DNA from: Xylogone sp. PMI_703
Lineage: Eukaryota > Ascomycota > Leotiomycetes
Assembly (NCBI GenBank): GCA_021399445.1
Contig: JAJTUQ010000003.1
Location: forward strand, 3,720,001-3,784,000
Length of the DNA stretch: 64,000 nt
Direction of reading: 5' to 3'
The notes beneath the pieces are model-generated. The model saw only the letters and a list, made by a program, of their open reading frames with translations. It searched no databases and had not been told where the DNA came from. How positions within the stretch are numbered: the first letter of the stretch is position 1; the number at the start of each line of letters is the position of its first letter. Shown piece by piece: positions 26,603 through 36,730 of this stretch. The translations under genes were made by a program, and so were the position numbers.

Positions 26603-27955
26603 ATGGCGACAGAAGTAAGTTATACCTACCCCGCCACTTCACCTATCAAACCGCTTTCGAGGCAGTTGCTAACATAAACGACAGGAAGCTGCCGTTGAAC
26701 AAAAACCTCGTAAGTCAGTTGCATTTAGTGAAGGCGCAGTCGTCGTCGATGAGAATGGCTCTGTATCCATGAAAGAAGACTTGAATGATGAGCGAGGCAC
26801 GGCGTTGTCACACTCGACAAGTGCAACACCACCTTCTGAGTTTATAAATACCGTATGCTAACAGTTTTCAAGGCCATGAAGGCAGTGTAGGCAAACCTGC
26901 AGAGGAGGAGGAAGACGATGTTGCGGCAATGCTCAAAACCATGAAGAAAAAGAAGAGCAAGAAGCCTAAAGCCGAGGATGGAGAGGAAGGTGGCGACGCT
27001 GATGCAGCACCTGCTGGAGATGGAGAACTCGACCTCTCGATGATGAAGAAAAAGAAGAAGAGCAAGAAGCCAAAGGAGGGTGCTGAGGACGAGTTTGCCG
27101 CCAAACTGGCCGCGCTGGACATCGAGGGCAAGGAGGTTGAAGGCGAAGCTGCTGCTGAGAAGAAACCTGTCGTCGAGGAAGGCGATATGGACCAAGGAAC
27201 TGGCATAGTACGTATTCCTACATTATCTGGATCTATTACATTGTGATGGCTAACATTCTCCATTTAGTGGGCACACGACTCTACTACTCAGATCCCTTAC
27301 GAACTCCTCTTAAGCCGTTTCTTCAAACTCTTGGAGCAGAAGAACCCCGACCATGCCTCAAGTGGTTCGAAATCATACAAGATTCCTCCACCACAGTGCT
27401 TGCGAGAAGGAAACAAAAAGACCATCTTCGCCAACATTGCTGAGATCTGCAAGCGGATGAACAGAAGTGAAGAGCACGTTACCAGTTACCTTTTTGCTGA
27501 ACTGGGTACCTCTGGTTCAGTTGATGGTAGCAGGCGACTAGTTAGTAAGTATTCCTGCACACGACCACACTTATGGAAAGGGATATGTCGAGATAAATGG
27601 ATTGGCAGCTGACAATCAAAACAGTCAAGGGTCGTTTCCAGCAGAAACAGATTGAAAACGTCCTTCGTCGATGTAAGTTAACTAAGGTTCTTTATATTCG
27701 ATCTCTACTGATTTGCTATTAGACATTATGGAATACATCACATGCAAGACTTGCAAGTCTCCTCGTACCGAGTTGATTCGTGGTGAAAACCGTCTATTCT
27801 TCATTACAGTAAGTCTCCCTAACTTCATTGTGTATCTCCACAGCTCTCTAATTATCTGTTTCTAGTGTAACTCATGCGGTTCCCGACGAAGTGTGCCACC
27901 TATCAAAACCGGTTTCTCCGCACAAGTCGGCAAGAGACGGAGACAGCAGGGCTAA
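26603..27955 (+). CDS. SUI3: Translation initiation factor eIF2 subunit beta
   Basis: Part of the eIF2-GTP-Met-tRNAi ternary complex; contacts eIF5 and eIF2B. Exons 26603-26614, 26685-26820, 26873-27207, 27268-27544, 27625-27672, 27723-27808 and 27866-27955 give 327 residues. The N-terminus shows [14 protein letters not shown] and two visible polylysine boxes ([12 protein letters not shown] and [11 protein letters not shown]), the eIF5/eIF2B contact sites. The C-terminal domain has [25 protein letters not shown] and the zinc-binding C2-C2 finger ([11 protein letters not shown] then CNSCGSRR). The second intron uses the weaker donor GTGCAA at 26821, the only nearby one matching phase. The first exon is only 12 nt. 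Confidence 0.95.
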
Positions 27956-28633
27956 AGGACTTTGGGGGAATTGCGCGGAATTATGGGCTTTACGAAAATT
28001 TCTTCATGGGCTGTGGTAATAGGATTATGCATTATGTCAAGGAAATGGTTCCTTTTTCTTACAGTTTAATGATCGCTCAAAAAAAGCAGTCTCCATAGAG
28101 GATCTTAGAGCAAAATTGACAAACTAACTTGATCCTTATGTTCCATCTTCATTTGACCAGTCTACCATGATCTTCTCCCTCTCAATTCTTGTCTTTCTCC
28201 GGCAAGATCTGTCCTAGTGTGTACATCTCTTCACATTGCGAGGATCCGGCAATGGCCATTTTGAGAAGTTTCCTGATGTCACCCTGTGTCCCTCCACCTC
28301 CTCCATTGTGACAAACCCCACTTCCATTTGTTCCCAATATGGAAATGTTGATAGAAGAGGACATGTGCCCAATTCGTAGAGCAAATGGGCATAGGAACCA
28401 TATAATTCTTGTATTATTTCTACAACTCTAAACGGTAGTATACATTATTTTACAGGAAAATGAGTTGAGTGATGGGTTCTAGTGGTAGCCCTTGTTCTCC
28501 CTCACGGTCATATAAAGGTAATATTCTGCAGGTATGCGTATTTAAGCCTTGCTTGAGACTTAAAAGAACCATTAGACAAATGAGGCTATCCCCAATTTAT
28601 ACATCTGTGACTCCTTTACGATGACCGTTGATA
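27956..28633. other. Intergenic region
   Basis: 3' region of eIF2-beta and sequence with no recognised gene. A 60-residue frame at 28182-28364 (minus) with a Gly run has no family resemblance. Confidence 0.5.
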
Positions 28634-28834
28634 CTAGAAGGAACACAGACGCTTTCTCCGTGGTAGAACCTCCTCATTTCTAATCCATTCCTGAATGACA
28701 CTCAACGGATATCTCGAGCCGTTGCATATTTTGGAAATATTCATGCTTTTCTGCTTTGCTCCCAGAGTTTCTTTCGCGGTAACCACCATGAACAGAAGAA
28801 CTAGGAGTATAGCAGAGTCCATCGAAACAAACAT
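28634..28834 (-). CDS. Candidate small secreted protein (unrecognised)
   Basis: Open frame of 66 codons; a second Met at residue 5 (28822) gives a better signal-peptide shape: MDSAILLVLLFMVVTA then a short soluble part with two cysteines and a basic end (RRKRLC). Hydrophobic start and small size fit a secreted peptide or effector-like protein, but length alone gives little support, there is no family match, and it could be chance. Confidence 0.22.
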   Translation of the reverse strand: MFVSMDSAILLVLLFMVVTAKETLGAKQKSMNISKICNGSRYPLSVIQEWIRNEEVLPRRKRLCSF

Positions 28835-28870
28835 AGATTGCTAAGAAACAGCAGAAAACTCTCGGTTTCG

Positions 28871-29515
28871 TTAGCCCTGACCCAGTAAGTTGGGTCTATT
28901 ATCATCCTGCTTCGGATCGAACGTAAGCGCCATGATACGGAAATCACTCATTCGTTGTTCCCATTTCTCTAAAATGGCAACACGCCTATCATATTCAACA
29001 CAGTTGGTGTACTCCAGTACTTGAGTGAAACGAGTTTGTGTATCACTGAGCACCTTATTCATTTTAAGCTCTGTTTCCGCAACAAACGCCTTCCAGTCTT
29101 GTGCCGAACGCACTCTCTTCGCTCTTGGATTAATCAATGCCTCACTCCTCATCCCTCTTTTGCTGCGTTTGTGGTGTCTCCTGGTACTGAAATCTTCCAG
29201 CGAGTGGGTATGGGTGGTCGGTTGCCGACGGCTGGACGGCTGATATTCCATATGATCGGCATATTCAATTATTCGAAAAGCAGCATTACATGATATAGGT
29301 GACTTCTGTCTGGTCTTGAAGCGACAGCAGATATAATGAAAATTGAGTGCAGGCCCCTTAGTCACGGGGTGAGAATCTGTGCAGCTGTACATATCATCCA
29401 TCAACGGCCAGAATAACTTGTGGTCGGCCATACTAAGCGAAAATGGAATCGGAAGATCGAAAAAGATCTCTCGCATACGTGAGATAGCCTCTGGAGAAGG
29501 ATCATTATTGCCCAT
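28871..29515 (-). CDS. Hypothetical orphan protein
   Basis: Open frame of 215 codons from the Met at 29515; the frame extends upstream to a Met at 29602, but that extension looks like leader sequence. I do not recognise the family. The first part has FWPLMDDMYSCTDSHP and a Cys/His-containing run FHYICCRF. The middle is strongly basic (RRHHKRSKRG, NPRAKRVR), suggesting a nuclear protein. The C-terminal third is helical (WKAFVAETELKMNKVL, RVAILEKWEQRMSDF) and may form a coiled coil. It sits in an otherwise gene-poor stretch, with paired hairpins just upstream. Possibly lineage-specific; no intron needed. Confidence 0.45.
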   Translation of the reverse strand: MGNNDPSPEAISRMREIFFDLPIPFSLSMADHKLFWPLMDDMYSCTDSHPVTKGPALNFHYICCRFKTRQKSPISCNAAFRIIEYADHMEYQPSSRRQPTTHTHSLEDFSTRRHHKRSKRGMRSEALINPRAKRVRSAQDWKAFVAETELKMNKVLSDTQTRFTQVLEYTNCVEYDRRVAILEKWEQRMSDFRIMALTFDPKQDDNRPNLLGQG

Positions 29516-30831
29516 TTTCCGAGGTGTACCTCCGTATGTTGATACTGTATTGAGTGTATAAAGGAGGTGGAAGCAGCTGTAATTGGTTGATTCGATCAGC
29601 ATTACTAGTCGGAAGACTAGTGATTTAGCGCCTTGGCGCTCTTAGCATCATTATTTGTTCAACAATCCACTAGTTTTCGGTCTCTTGTGGTACTTTCGTA
29701 TATAAATCCGAATAAGAGGACTTGTTACAACGAACAGCAAGCAGCGCCGTTATGGGGTCGGGACAAGTTGCTGTTCAAAGAGCAAGGATATAAGCCTAGT
29801 TGTCTCGACATTACTAGGAGAGATGTAAGGCCTACAGCTAAACAATACGTAGGGCAAGAGCTCTTTTGTCATATAAAATCTCTATATAATTTTTTGTAGA
29901 AGAGAGAGGGGCTCGGGTTTATTTCAATTTCTCGTTCAATTTATTATGATTCAAAGTGGGTTGTGGCAATGTTCAAACTGGGCCTGGAAAGGGTCATACA
30001 AAACAGGTGAATTGAAGCAATCTCGACACGGTAAAAGAAGTGTTAAATCTTATTGAAGTTTGAGATTTACTTTATGGGCTACGCCTAACGGGACGACTCC
30101 TCATAATTCATGAGCTGAGTAATATACGTCGTAACGCTCAAGAGCATACAGATGCTTTTCGCCGTCTCCACTCCAGCACTGAAAATCCAACACCAACATA
30201 TGCAGATAACCACGGGAAATCTAATCCTTCTGTCTCGTAAATAGAATAATAGGAAGAGTTCAGCGATTGAGCCGGACCGGGCCACGCCTTTCTAAGCGCC
30301 CACGGCTCGTCCACTCACATCTGGTTCCCCACATGCCAACTATACTGGGGATGCTGCCCGTACACCATTGGCCAGAATCACCCCTCACGGAGCCTCTTGG
30401 CCCCTGGCAAGCCTGGGTAGGTCCTCAAAATAGACACATGCAGGCAACGAGCTGCGGGCCCGCGCTAAACGATAACGACTGCTGGTCATAAAAGAGAGCT
30501 TGCGTCGATGAGCTGTTTGCTAAAGTCTTGGTCTTCGCGCAACTCTCGTTGCTTACGTCGACTCTCTGGAATCTTCGGGATTTCTCAATTTCCTCCAATT
30601 TCATCCTCAGTTTTCTCAGTTCTACCACTACATCAAGCTTCCAAAGTCGTAAGTCAATTCTCGCTCAGTGCGGGGTCAGCCGATAAGGTTGTACAGAGTA
30701 ACTCTGCAAGCAGATTGGAGAACGGTGCTGACAGATCCAGCTCAACTACAACACTGCATTGAATCATTGTGCTCCAGAAGCGCAACCAATCCGTCTAGTT
30801 TTATTTATTGTTTATTCCTTTAATATCCATC
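29516..30831. other. Intergenic region with inverted repeats
   Basis: AT-rich stretch with two adjacent small inverted repeats at 29604-29640 and TATATAAA at about 29701. It resembles degraded mobile or LTR sequence, but I found no matching second copy in the window. From about 30270 it is GC-richer and probably the AIM24 promoter and leader. Confidence 0.45.
29604..29640. repeat. Two adjacent small inverted repeats
   Basis: ACTAGTC-GGAA-GACTAGT at 29604-29621 (7-bp arms) and AGCGCC-TT-GGCGCT at 29627-29640 (6-bp arms) lie 5 bp apart. Both are perfect. They could be a structured leader of the orphan gene or the end of a small mobile element. Confidence 0.8.
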
Positions 30832-32224
30832 ATGTCTACCTATTACCCTCGTAGGTCCCAACTCTAAACGGATTTGTGGTGTGACACATCTGCTAACGCC
30901 TTGAAAAGCTCCTCCAGGCAATGCTGGCAATAGTGGTGCGGCCTTCTCAAGCTTCAATTGTGTGTATTCTGGAACTTACTATCTTGTGTAGGCCAGCAGC
31001 AGCAATATTATGCCCCGCCACCCACGTCTCCTCCACCTACCCAGACCTCTCACGCTCAGTATTATCCTCCTCCTCCACAACAACAGCACACACCTCCCCA
31101 GCAACAAACTGCGTATCCCCCTCCACCTCAAGCTCAACAATCACAGGCTCAGCAGCAGTATCCATCCCCTCCACAGAACTTCTCTCGATCATCGTATCAA
31201 CAACCACCTGCTGCAACCCCTCCTCCTGCAGCGCCGGCAGGTCTTCCTGAATATCAAGCACCGCCTTCTGCAGCAGCGGGCTACCCTCCGGAGAAAGGAG
31301 GGTTTGATATGAATGACCAAACACATCTGGACCATGGAGCCGCTCCAGCAGGACATTTTGTTGGAGCCAGCGCTGTTCAAGATGATGTTGGGACATTCAA
31401 TGGAGGGAGCTTCAGAATCAGCCACAGAGACTCGAATACGATCTTAACAATTCAACTAGCAATTGGCTGCCCATTGACAGCGAAGCCAGGTAAGCTATGA
31501 AATTCCAGCGCTATCACATCTGGATGAATAATAACTAGTAAAACGCAGGTACAATGCTTGCTATGACCCCAACTATGACTCTTAAGGGTGCCATTAAATT
31601 CTCAATGAAGAAACTGATGATGGGAGGGGAAATGACGCATTCGACATATACCGGCCCAGGAGAGTTACTCCTTGCACCTCCATACTTAGGCGATATTACC
31701 AGTATCCGTCTTTCTGGGGAAGACCAATGGTCCGTTGGCCGTGATGCATTCTTAGCGTGCACCCAGGGCGTGTTGAAGGACTACAAGAGACAGGGAATTG
31801 GAAAGGCAATGTTCTCTGGTGAAGGTCTATTTGTATACAAGATAAGTGGAAATGGCCTTCTGTGGATAACAAGTTTTGGAGCTATCATCAGAAAGGATGT
31901 ATGTTGGATTCCAGTATCGAGAGTTATGCATAACCTTACTAATGTTTGACAACAGCTTGCCGATGGCGAAAAATATGTTGTTGATAACGGTCATTTGGTT
32001 GCTTGGAATACGAAATATATCCTTGAACGTATCGCATCCGGTGGTATCATTTCGGGCATGTCGTCAGGAGAAGGCCTTGTGTGTAAATTCACAGGTCCTG
32101 GTACTGTGTTTATCCAGACGAGAAATCCCGTAAGTCTTGCAATTATCAAATACCCTTTCTACCTGGCTGACGTTTATAGACCGCATTTGGGGCTTATATC
32201 GCTACTCATGCAGCAGGTGCTTGA
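30832..32224 (+). CDS. AIM24: AIM24-family mitochondrial biogenesis protein
   Basis: Exons 30832-30850, 30909-30935, 30992-31489, 31549-31898, 31956-32129 and 32180-32224 give 370 residues. Residues to about 120 are low-complexity Pro/Gln/Tyr (YYPPPPQQQ type). The AIM24/TRAP-like beta domain follows: [97 protein letters not shown]. In yeast Aim24 supports MICOS and respiratory complexes at the inner membrane; here no clear presequence precedes the Pro/Gln tract, so location is uncertain. The 19-nt and 27-nt first exons are set by phase: donor GTGCGG at 30936 is the only nearby one giving a normal-length intron and GNSGQQQQYY. Confidence 0.92.
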
Positions 32225-32678
32225 GCATGTTATTTTATCACCTAGGAGGAGTTTAGGTTTTATGAAGCATCAAGTTTTGCATATTTGCGATGTAGCGTAT
32301 CTCATTTTGGTAGTGAAAATATTATTTCGGAAAGTACACGCTGTCCAACAAGCATCGATATTTGCTGCAACCCTCACGGCTGCTCCTTCCCCTCGATTCC
32401 AATTTACCGGGGCCTATTTGCCGCCATGCCATCAGCCATACCTAGTAACTTAGAAGCTTTTGATTTCTCAATACATCTTAAAGCCACCAGCTACCTATCT
32501 TTACATATAGTTTCAATTGGTTTATAACCATTACCAGCGTGTTAAGTTACAGTTAGCTCTAACAGTACCTTTGCTAAGTATGCCGCTTCTTACGTATCCA
32601 GATGCGATACTGACAAGACCTTTTCAAGAAGATCAGCTTATTACGCTCCATTTTGAATTATCGTCTTAAAATCTAGCG
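32225..32678. other. Intergenic region
   Basis: AIM24 3' region and upstream region of the next gene. Nothing recognised. Confidence 0.6.
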
Positions 32679-33764
32679 ATGGTGTCTTCAGAGGACAGCC
32701 CTCCCTCGGGGAAGATCAGCAGGTCGAAGGCTCGGATCAACCAACCTCAAATATGGCCTGCTGTTCAAAAGCACAACCAGAACGTGGTTGTGAGAAACGG
32801 CAATTGTGGAGCCCACATAGAACTCAATAAAGCGAGACAACAAAATATTCCTAATACACAACAAAATTGGAAGCCAACTCCACCGGCGGAGTTAATACAG
32901 ATCAAGGAGGACATGGAAGAGCGTAGGCGTGTTAGCCTCGAGACCAAGATCAAAGCGGCTATCAGGAACTATCCACCTCGACATTGTGATGAAGATGAAG
33001 ACTCAATGAAAACGAAGAGAGACCTAGTCCCACGTTGGACCAGGCATAGACGTCTCAGTCGGCATGAAAATAAGGATACAGACGAAAGTGTCCAAGAGTG
33101 CCCCAACATCATTGATTATCTGAAGCAAAACGATGGGAAGGACCTCCAGGCCTTAATGGATATAATTAAAAAGGAGCTCTCTATATCACCAGTGGATCCA
33201 GCGTCGGAGACGGTGCCCCAGCGATCTGTTAAAGATGATACCGTGAAAACTGATACAAATCCGCATTTGCGTAGCATTTTCAATCCTAATGCCCCAGAGT
33301 TTTACTCGCACAGGGTGATAGCTGCGCCACAAGATAGTCCAGTCTATGCTATGCCTCAGATAGAAATGCCCCGGATCGAAGTGCCACCAGAGATGTACTC
33401 AACATGTTTGTTTCAGCATCAACCGCTTCAGCAAAAGATATACACGGCACAAATTTGTTCTAATACAGAGAGTTATTATCCAGCCAGTCATCAAGCGCAG
33501 TATGGCAACACTCCGGTATGGAATGGCGGCCAGCCTTATACTGCTAGTGACGATGGTCCGGGGCTTGCGATGCATGCACTACAGCCGGCTGTTGCTGAGT
33601 ATGTGATGGCATCATTCAAGAAGAAGTATCCTCTGACTGGAAATCTTAAGGCAGCACCAAAACTGGATGGCCGGAAGAGACATGCATCGACCATCCAACA
33701 GCGAGTGGAATTTTTGTTATGGCGTGTAAAGGAAGGAAAGGCACAGAAACCTCCAAATGCTTAA
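32679..33764 (+). CDS. Unknown protein with a PAM2-like motif
   Basis: Single-exon frame, 361 residues, no family I recognise. It is polar and mostly disordered: a charged helix near 70-95 (IQIKEDMEERRRVSLETKIK), a basic cluster near 112-130, and acidic patches. At residues 199-211 is SIFNPNAPEFYS, close to the PAM2 consensus SxLNxxAxxFxP that binds the MLLE domain of poly(A)-binding protein; Leu is Phe and the last Pro is Ser. Tyr/Pro/Gln-rich sequence follows, then a more ordered C-terminus (AVAEYVMASFKKKYPLTG, HASTIQQRVEFLLWRVKEG). I infer a possible PABP-linked role in mRNA control. It is a real gene by length and frame quality. Confidence 0.72.
   Translation: MVSSEDSPPSGKISRSKARINQPQIWPAVQKHNQNVVVRNGNCGAHIELNKARQQNIPNTQQNWKPTPPAELIQIKEDMEERRRVSLETKIKAAIRNYPPRHCDEDEDSMKTKRDLVPRWTRHRRLSRHENKDTDESVQECPNIIDYLKQNDGKDLQALMDIIKKELSISPVDPASETVPQRSVKDDTVKTDTNPHLRSIFNPNAPEFYSHRVIAAPQDSPVYAMPQIEMPRIEVPPEMYSTCLFQHQPLQQKIYTAQICSNTESYYPASHQAQYGNTPVWNGGQPYTASDDGPGLAMHALQPAVAEYVMASFKKKYPLTGNLKAAPKLDGRKRHASTIQQRVEFLLWRVKEGKAQKPPNA
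33273..33308 (+). other. PAM2-like motif (in the 32679-33764 protein)
   Basis: Encodes SIFNPNAPEFYS. It matches the PAM2 core at Ser1, Asn4, Ala7 and Phe10, with the favoured Asn-Pro-Asn-Ala; deviations are Phe at 3 and Ser at 12. Confidence 0.6.
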
Positions 33765-34196
33765 GGTTGGATTATTTGTTGAGTCCAGTATGTTTTTCTA
33801 TTAACGGCTTACATGTATATTACTAGCATTGTTTCAGCAATCAAGTACACTACTTCCTCATTGCATGCCTTTGTATTATCACTTGAGTTTAAGATGCTGT
33901 GGCAGCATGGAGCATGGGTGCTTGTAGAGTCGCCTGTGATTGGCCGACGCTAGCGGCCGCGGCTCTCATCTCCATCCTCTGCAAAACAGCTTGTATCTTC
34001 ACAATGCAATCTTAAGACGCATTTACCATTTGTTTAGGGCGTCAGATGATGAGACATGGTGATGACTCCCTCTGCATTTTAAACGATTGGATATTTTGCT
34101 ATAATCCAAGTAAATCATAGAATCCTGCTCAAATACCTCTAAAAAGAATGCTAGCTTTCACCTATAAGTCAACTTCGTAGTATACACATCCTCACC
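33765..34196. other. Intergenic region
   Basis: MED1 promoter and preceding 3' region. Nothing else recognised. Confidence 0.6.
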
Positions 34197-36249
34197 ATGG
34201 CGACTCCCACAGCAGGAAAGCATGTCTCTCAGCAGGCAGTGGCAACTCCTCCAGTATCGACACCGTTCTCGACTTCAAACCACCATCCTGCCTTCTCTCC
34301 GCATGGACCGCGATCGGTTGTACCATCACCGCAACAAGTCAAGAAGTCACCAGCGAATTCAAACACTTTATATGGATACCCGAGCGGCGGTGGTCACCCA
34401 ACAAACTCCTCATTCGGCGGAGTGTATGATAGTCCTTCTGCGGCGATGGCTCTAGGAGTGCCTGACCTAGGCCTTGAGGGGATGGGAGCATCGGGCCTGG
34501 GTGCAATTGGTTCTATGACGGGAAGGAGTAATGATGATGACCGCCAGAGGAAATTACAGCAGGTCCTGGACATCCTGAAAGTATGTGCGTATCTTAAACC
34601 ATACTTTACAGCCACTGACTTTCCTCCGCTTCTTATAGACTAATAAAGGACGGTTGAGTGAGCCCGGGGTGGAGAGACTGGCCAAACGATACGGATTAGA
34701 TGCTTTTTGGCAGGGCCAGATCAGTACGGGAGGGAATACTGGGACACTGCTTATTGCTGGGACTGCCGTAGCTTTGGATGTTGACTTCAAGGACGATGCG
34801 GTTGAGAAAGTAGCCCTGTCATTCCCCGACTCCCCGGAGATTGTTACGAAACACGCAGGCAAAGCGGAGAGTATCCTTCTTGGGGATTTGCAATTTGGTC
34901 CTAATGAGAGTGCTTTGACAAAGATGCTGGACAAGTTTGCCGCGAATCTAGAGCGCCTAGCAACGTTAGACAAATTAAGTGGTCCCGGTTTGAACTGTCA
35001 TGAGGCAATTGCTGGTATTTATGAGAGCCTGGAAAGGCTACATAAGTGGGAACTATCAAGACTAGCAGAACAGAAAGACATACTAGGCAAAGACGCAGAC
35101 ATTCTCGCTCGGACGGCCATGTGCACAAAGAGTGGAGAGCCTGTTATGCATGCAAGAGGAAGGATAGGGTTAAGTCTTGACTACTGGGAAGAGAAGCGCA
35201 GAATATCACGAAGCAGTAGTAAAGAAGAAGAGCAAAAGAGGTGGTCACTTCTGATTGGTTGTAGTTCTTCACTTGGTATGGTATATCCTCCGGTGCGAGT
35301 CTCAGACAAATGGATATCTGCGAATATTGTAAAGCCACACGCTCAGGATGAAGACATTTTCATGCAGCCAGCTGGTCCAATCCTTGATTGGCAGCAACCT
35401 GAAAACACCGTACTTCCTCATACGGACCATGACAAACCTAATGCAATGGAGGGCATAGAGCAGTCAGCTAATCCTAAATATCCGGAAGTCATGTTCATGG
35501 CGAAATTTGATCCACCACTTGTTGTTCCATATGCCGTTGCGATGGAGATATATGGGCATACTGGTGCGCCCTTGGATCCGTACCAAACAAGCACTTTTGA
35601 TGAGTTGTGTTTCCCTCCTGGACCAAATGAGAAAATCGAGCCCGGAGAACCAAGAAAAGTCAGGAGGCAGACAACAACTCCTGTTTTCTCTAAAGAGGGA
35701 CAAAGATCCACAGCAACCCATGCAAATACGCTGTTCATTGAAAAGATTGACTACGGCCGAAAGTTGACAGAACTACCTTTTTCACACCCAAGTCAACTTA
35801 TAGAGATCATCCCATCTCTACGTCAGTATGCACTTCTATCAACTTTGCTAAAAACCACCTTTGGACTGGATGTCCCAACCACGTCTCAAACCAAACAGGA
35901 AAAGGATGAAGACCCAAGTAACCGGGATCAATTTGCGGCATTCATGTCAGACAGTTCAGATTCAAATACCCCTGGTCTCCCGGTTGACGTATCACTGACT
36001 ACACAACCGGTTCCACGCTTACAACTGGTTTTCCCTTTCAAAGACAGAACAGCAAATATAACATTCGATATCAAATTAAACGGTGTGGTTGAAGTAGTGT
36101 CAGAAAACATACTTAACAACCAACAAACTAATGGCGAGGTTAGCGGTGGAAAAGGTCGAGCATTAACAAAAGGAGATCTTAGCAAAATGCTGGAAATCAC
36201 TGAAGACCTCGGAATATGGACCGAATTTGTGAGGAGGCGTTTAGGCTGA
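34197..36249 (+). CDS. MED1: Mediator complex subunit 1
   Basis: Subunit of the Mediator middle module, bridging activators and RNA polymerase II. Exons 34197-34580 and 34639-36249 give 664 residues. The N-terminal 110 residues are Ser/Pro/Gly-rich and disordered. The Med1 domain starts around QRKLQQVLDILKTNKGRL (spanning the phase-0 junction) with VERLAKRYGLDAFWQ and TLLIAGTAVALDVDF. Later blocks are KWELSRLAEQKDILG, GRIGLSLDYWEEKR and the PPLVVPYAVAMEIYG segment. The end, DLSKMLEITEDLGIWTEFVRRRLG, is a typical fungal Med1 C-terminus. Confidence 0.93.
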
Positions 36250-36730
36250 GAAAGATACCCTAAGATACTATTAAATAAAACTAATGAGCCTATAATTGGT
36301 CCCTATATCGATCGAAGGTGCGTATATGGTTGAGTGTGACCGTGTGACCTAAATGCATAGTTCTTCATGTTCTAGAAATCTATAAAATTTCTAGGAGTCT
36401 GCAAAGAATTATGGTAGTTAACCTCGCCAAGGGAATGATCTAAATACACCATTGTGACTACTAGGATATCCCAGAATATGTGAATCGAAGTAAATGAAGT
36501 TCGTTTGCTTTTTAAGGAAACCATTTCATTAGGTTTGCATTTGACCGACCTTTCAATATATCACTGCAGTCAGTCGTTAGGATAGGTCCAGTCTGTTTGC
36601 CGTCCGCGCTAGATCTTCCTTCAGCATCTACGCAGCAAATATCTACTCCTGTCTCTTTCACAATTTCGAGTTTTGCTATCTTCGTGCGAATTCTACTAGC
36701 TCCTCTATTCCAGAAAGGAACTCAATCTAA
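36250..36730. other. Intergenic region
   Basis: AT-rich 3' region of MED1 and promoter of the next gene. Nothing recognised. Confidence 0.6.

Noticed and set aside
26710..26715. Perfect GTAAGT donor inside eIF2-beta exon 2
   Set aside because: Splicing there would remove the conserved RKSVAFSEG coding sequence and no acceptor gives a matching phase with the downstream exon.
29640..29900. Possible solo LTR (TATATAAA and a TTGTTACAA word)
   Set aside because: No second copy, clear TG...CA boundaries or target-site duplication visible in the window.
31037..31396. 119-codon minus-strand frame opposite AIM24
   Set aside because: Antisense of the Pro/Gln-rich coding stretch; Val/Glu/Gly-rich shadow composition.
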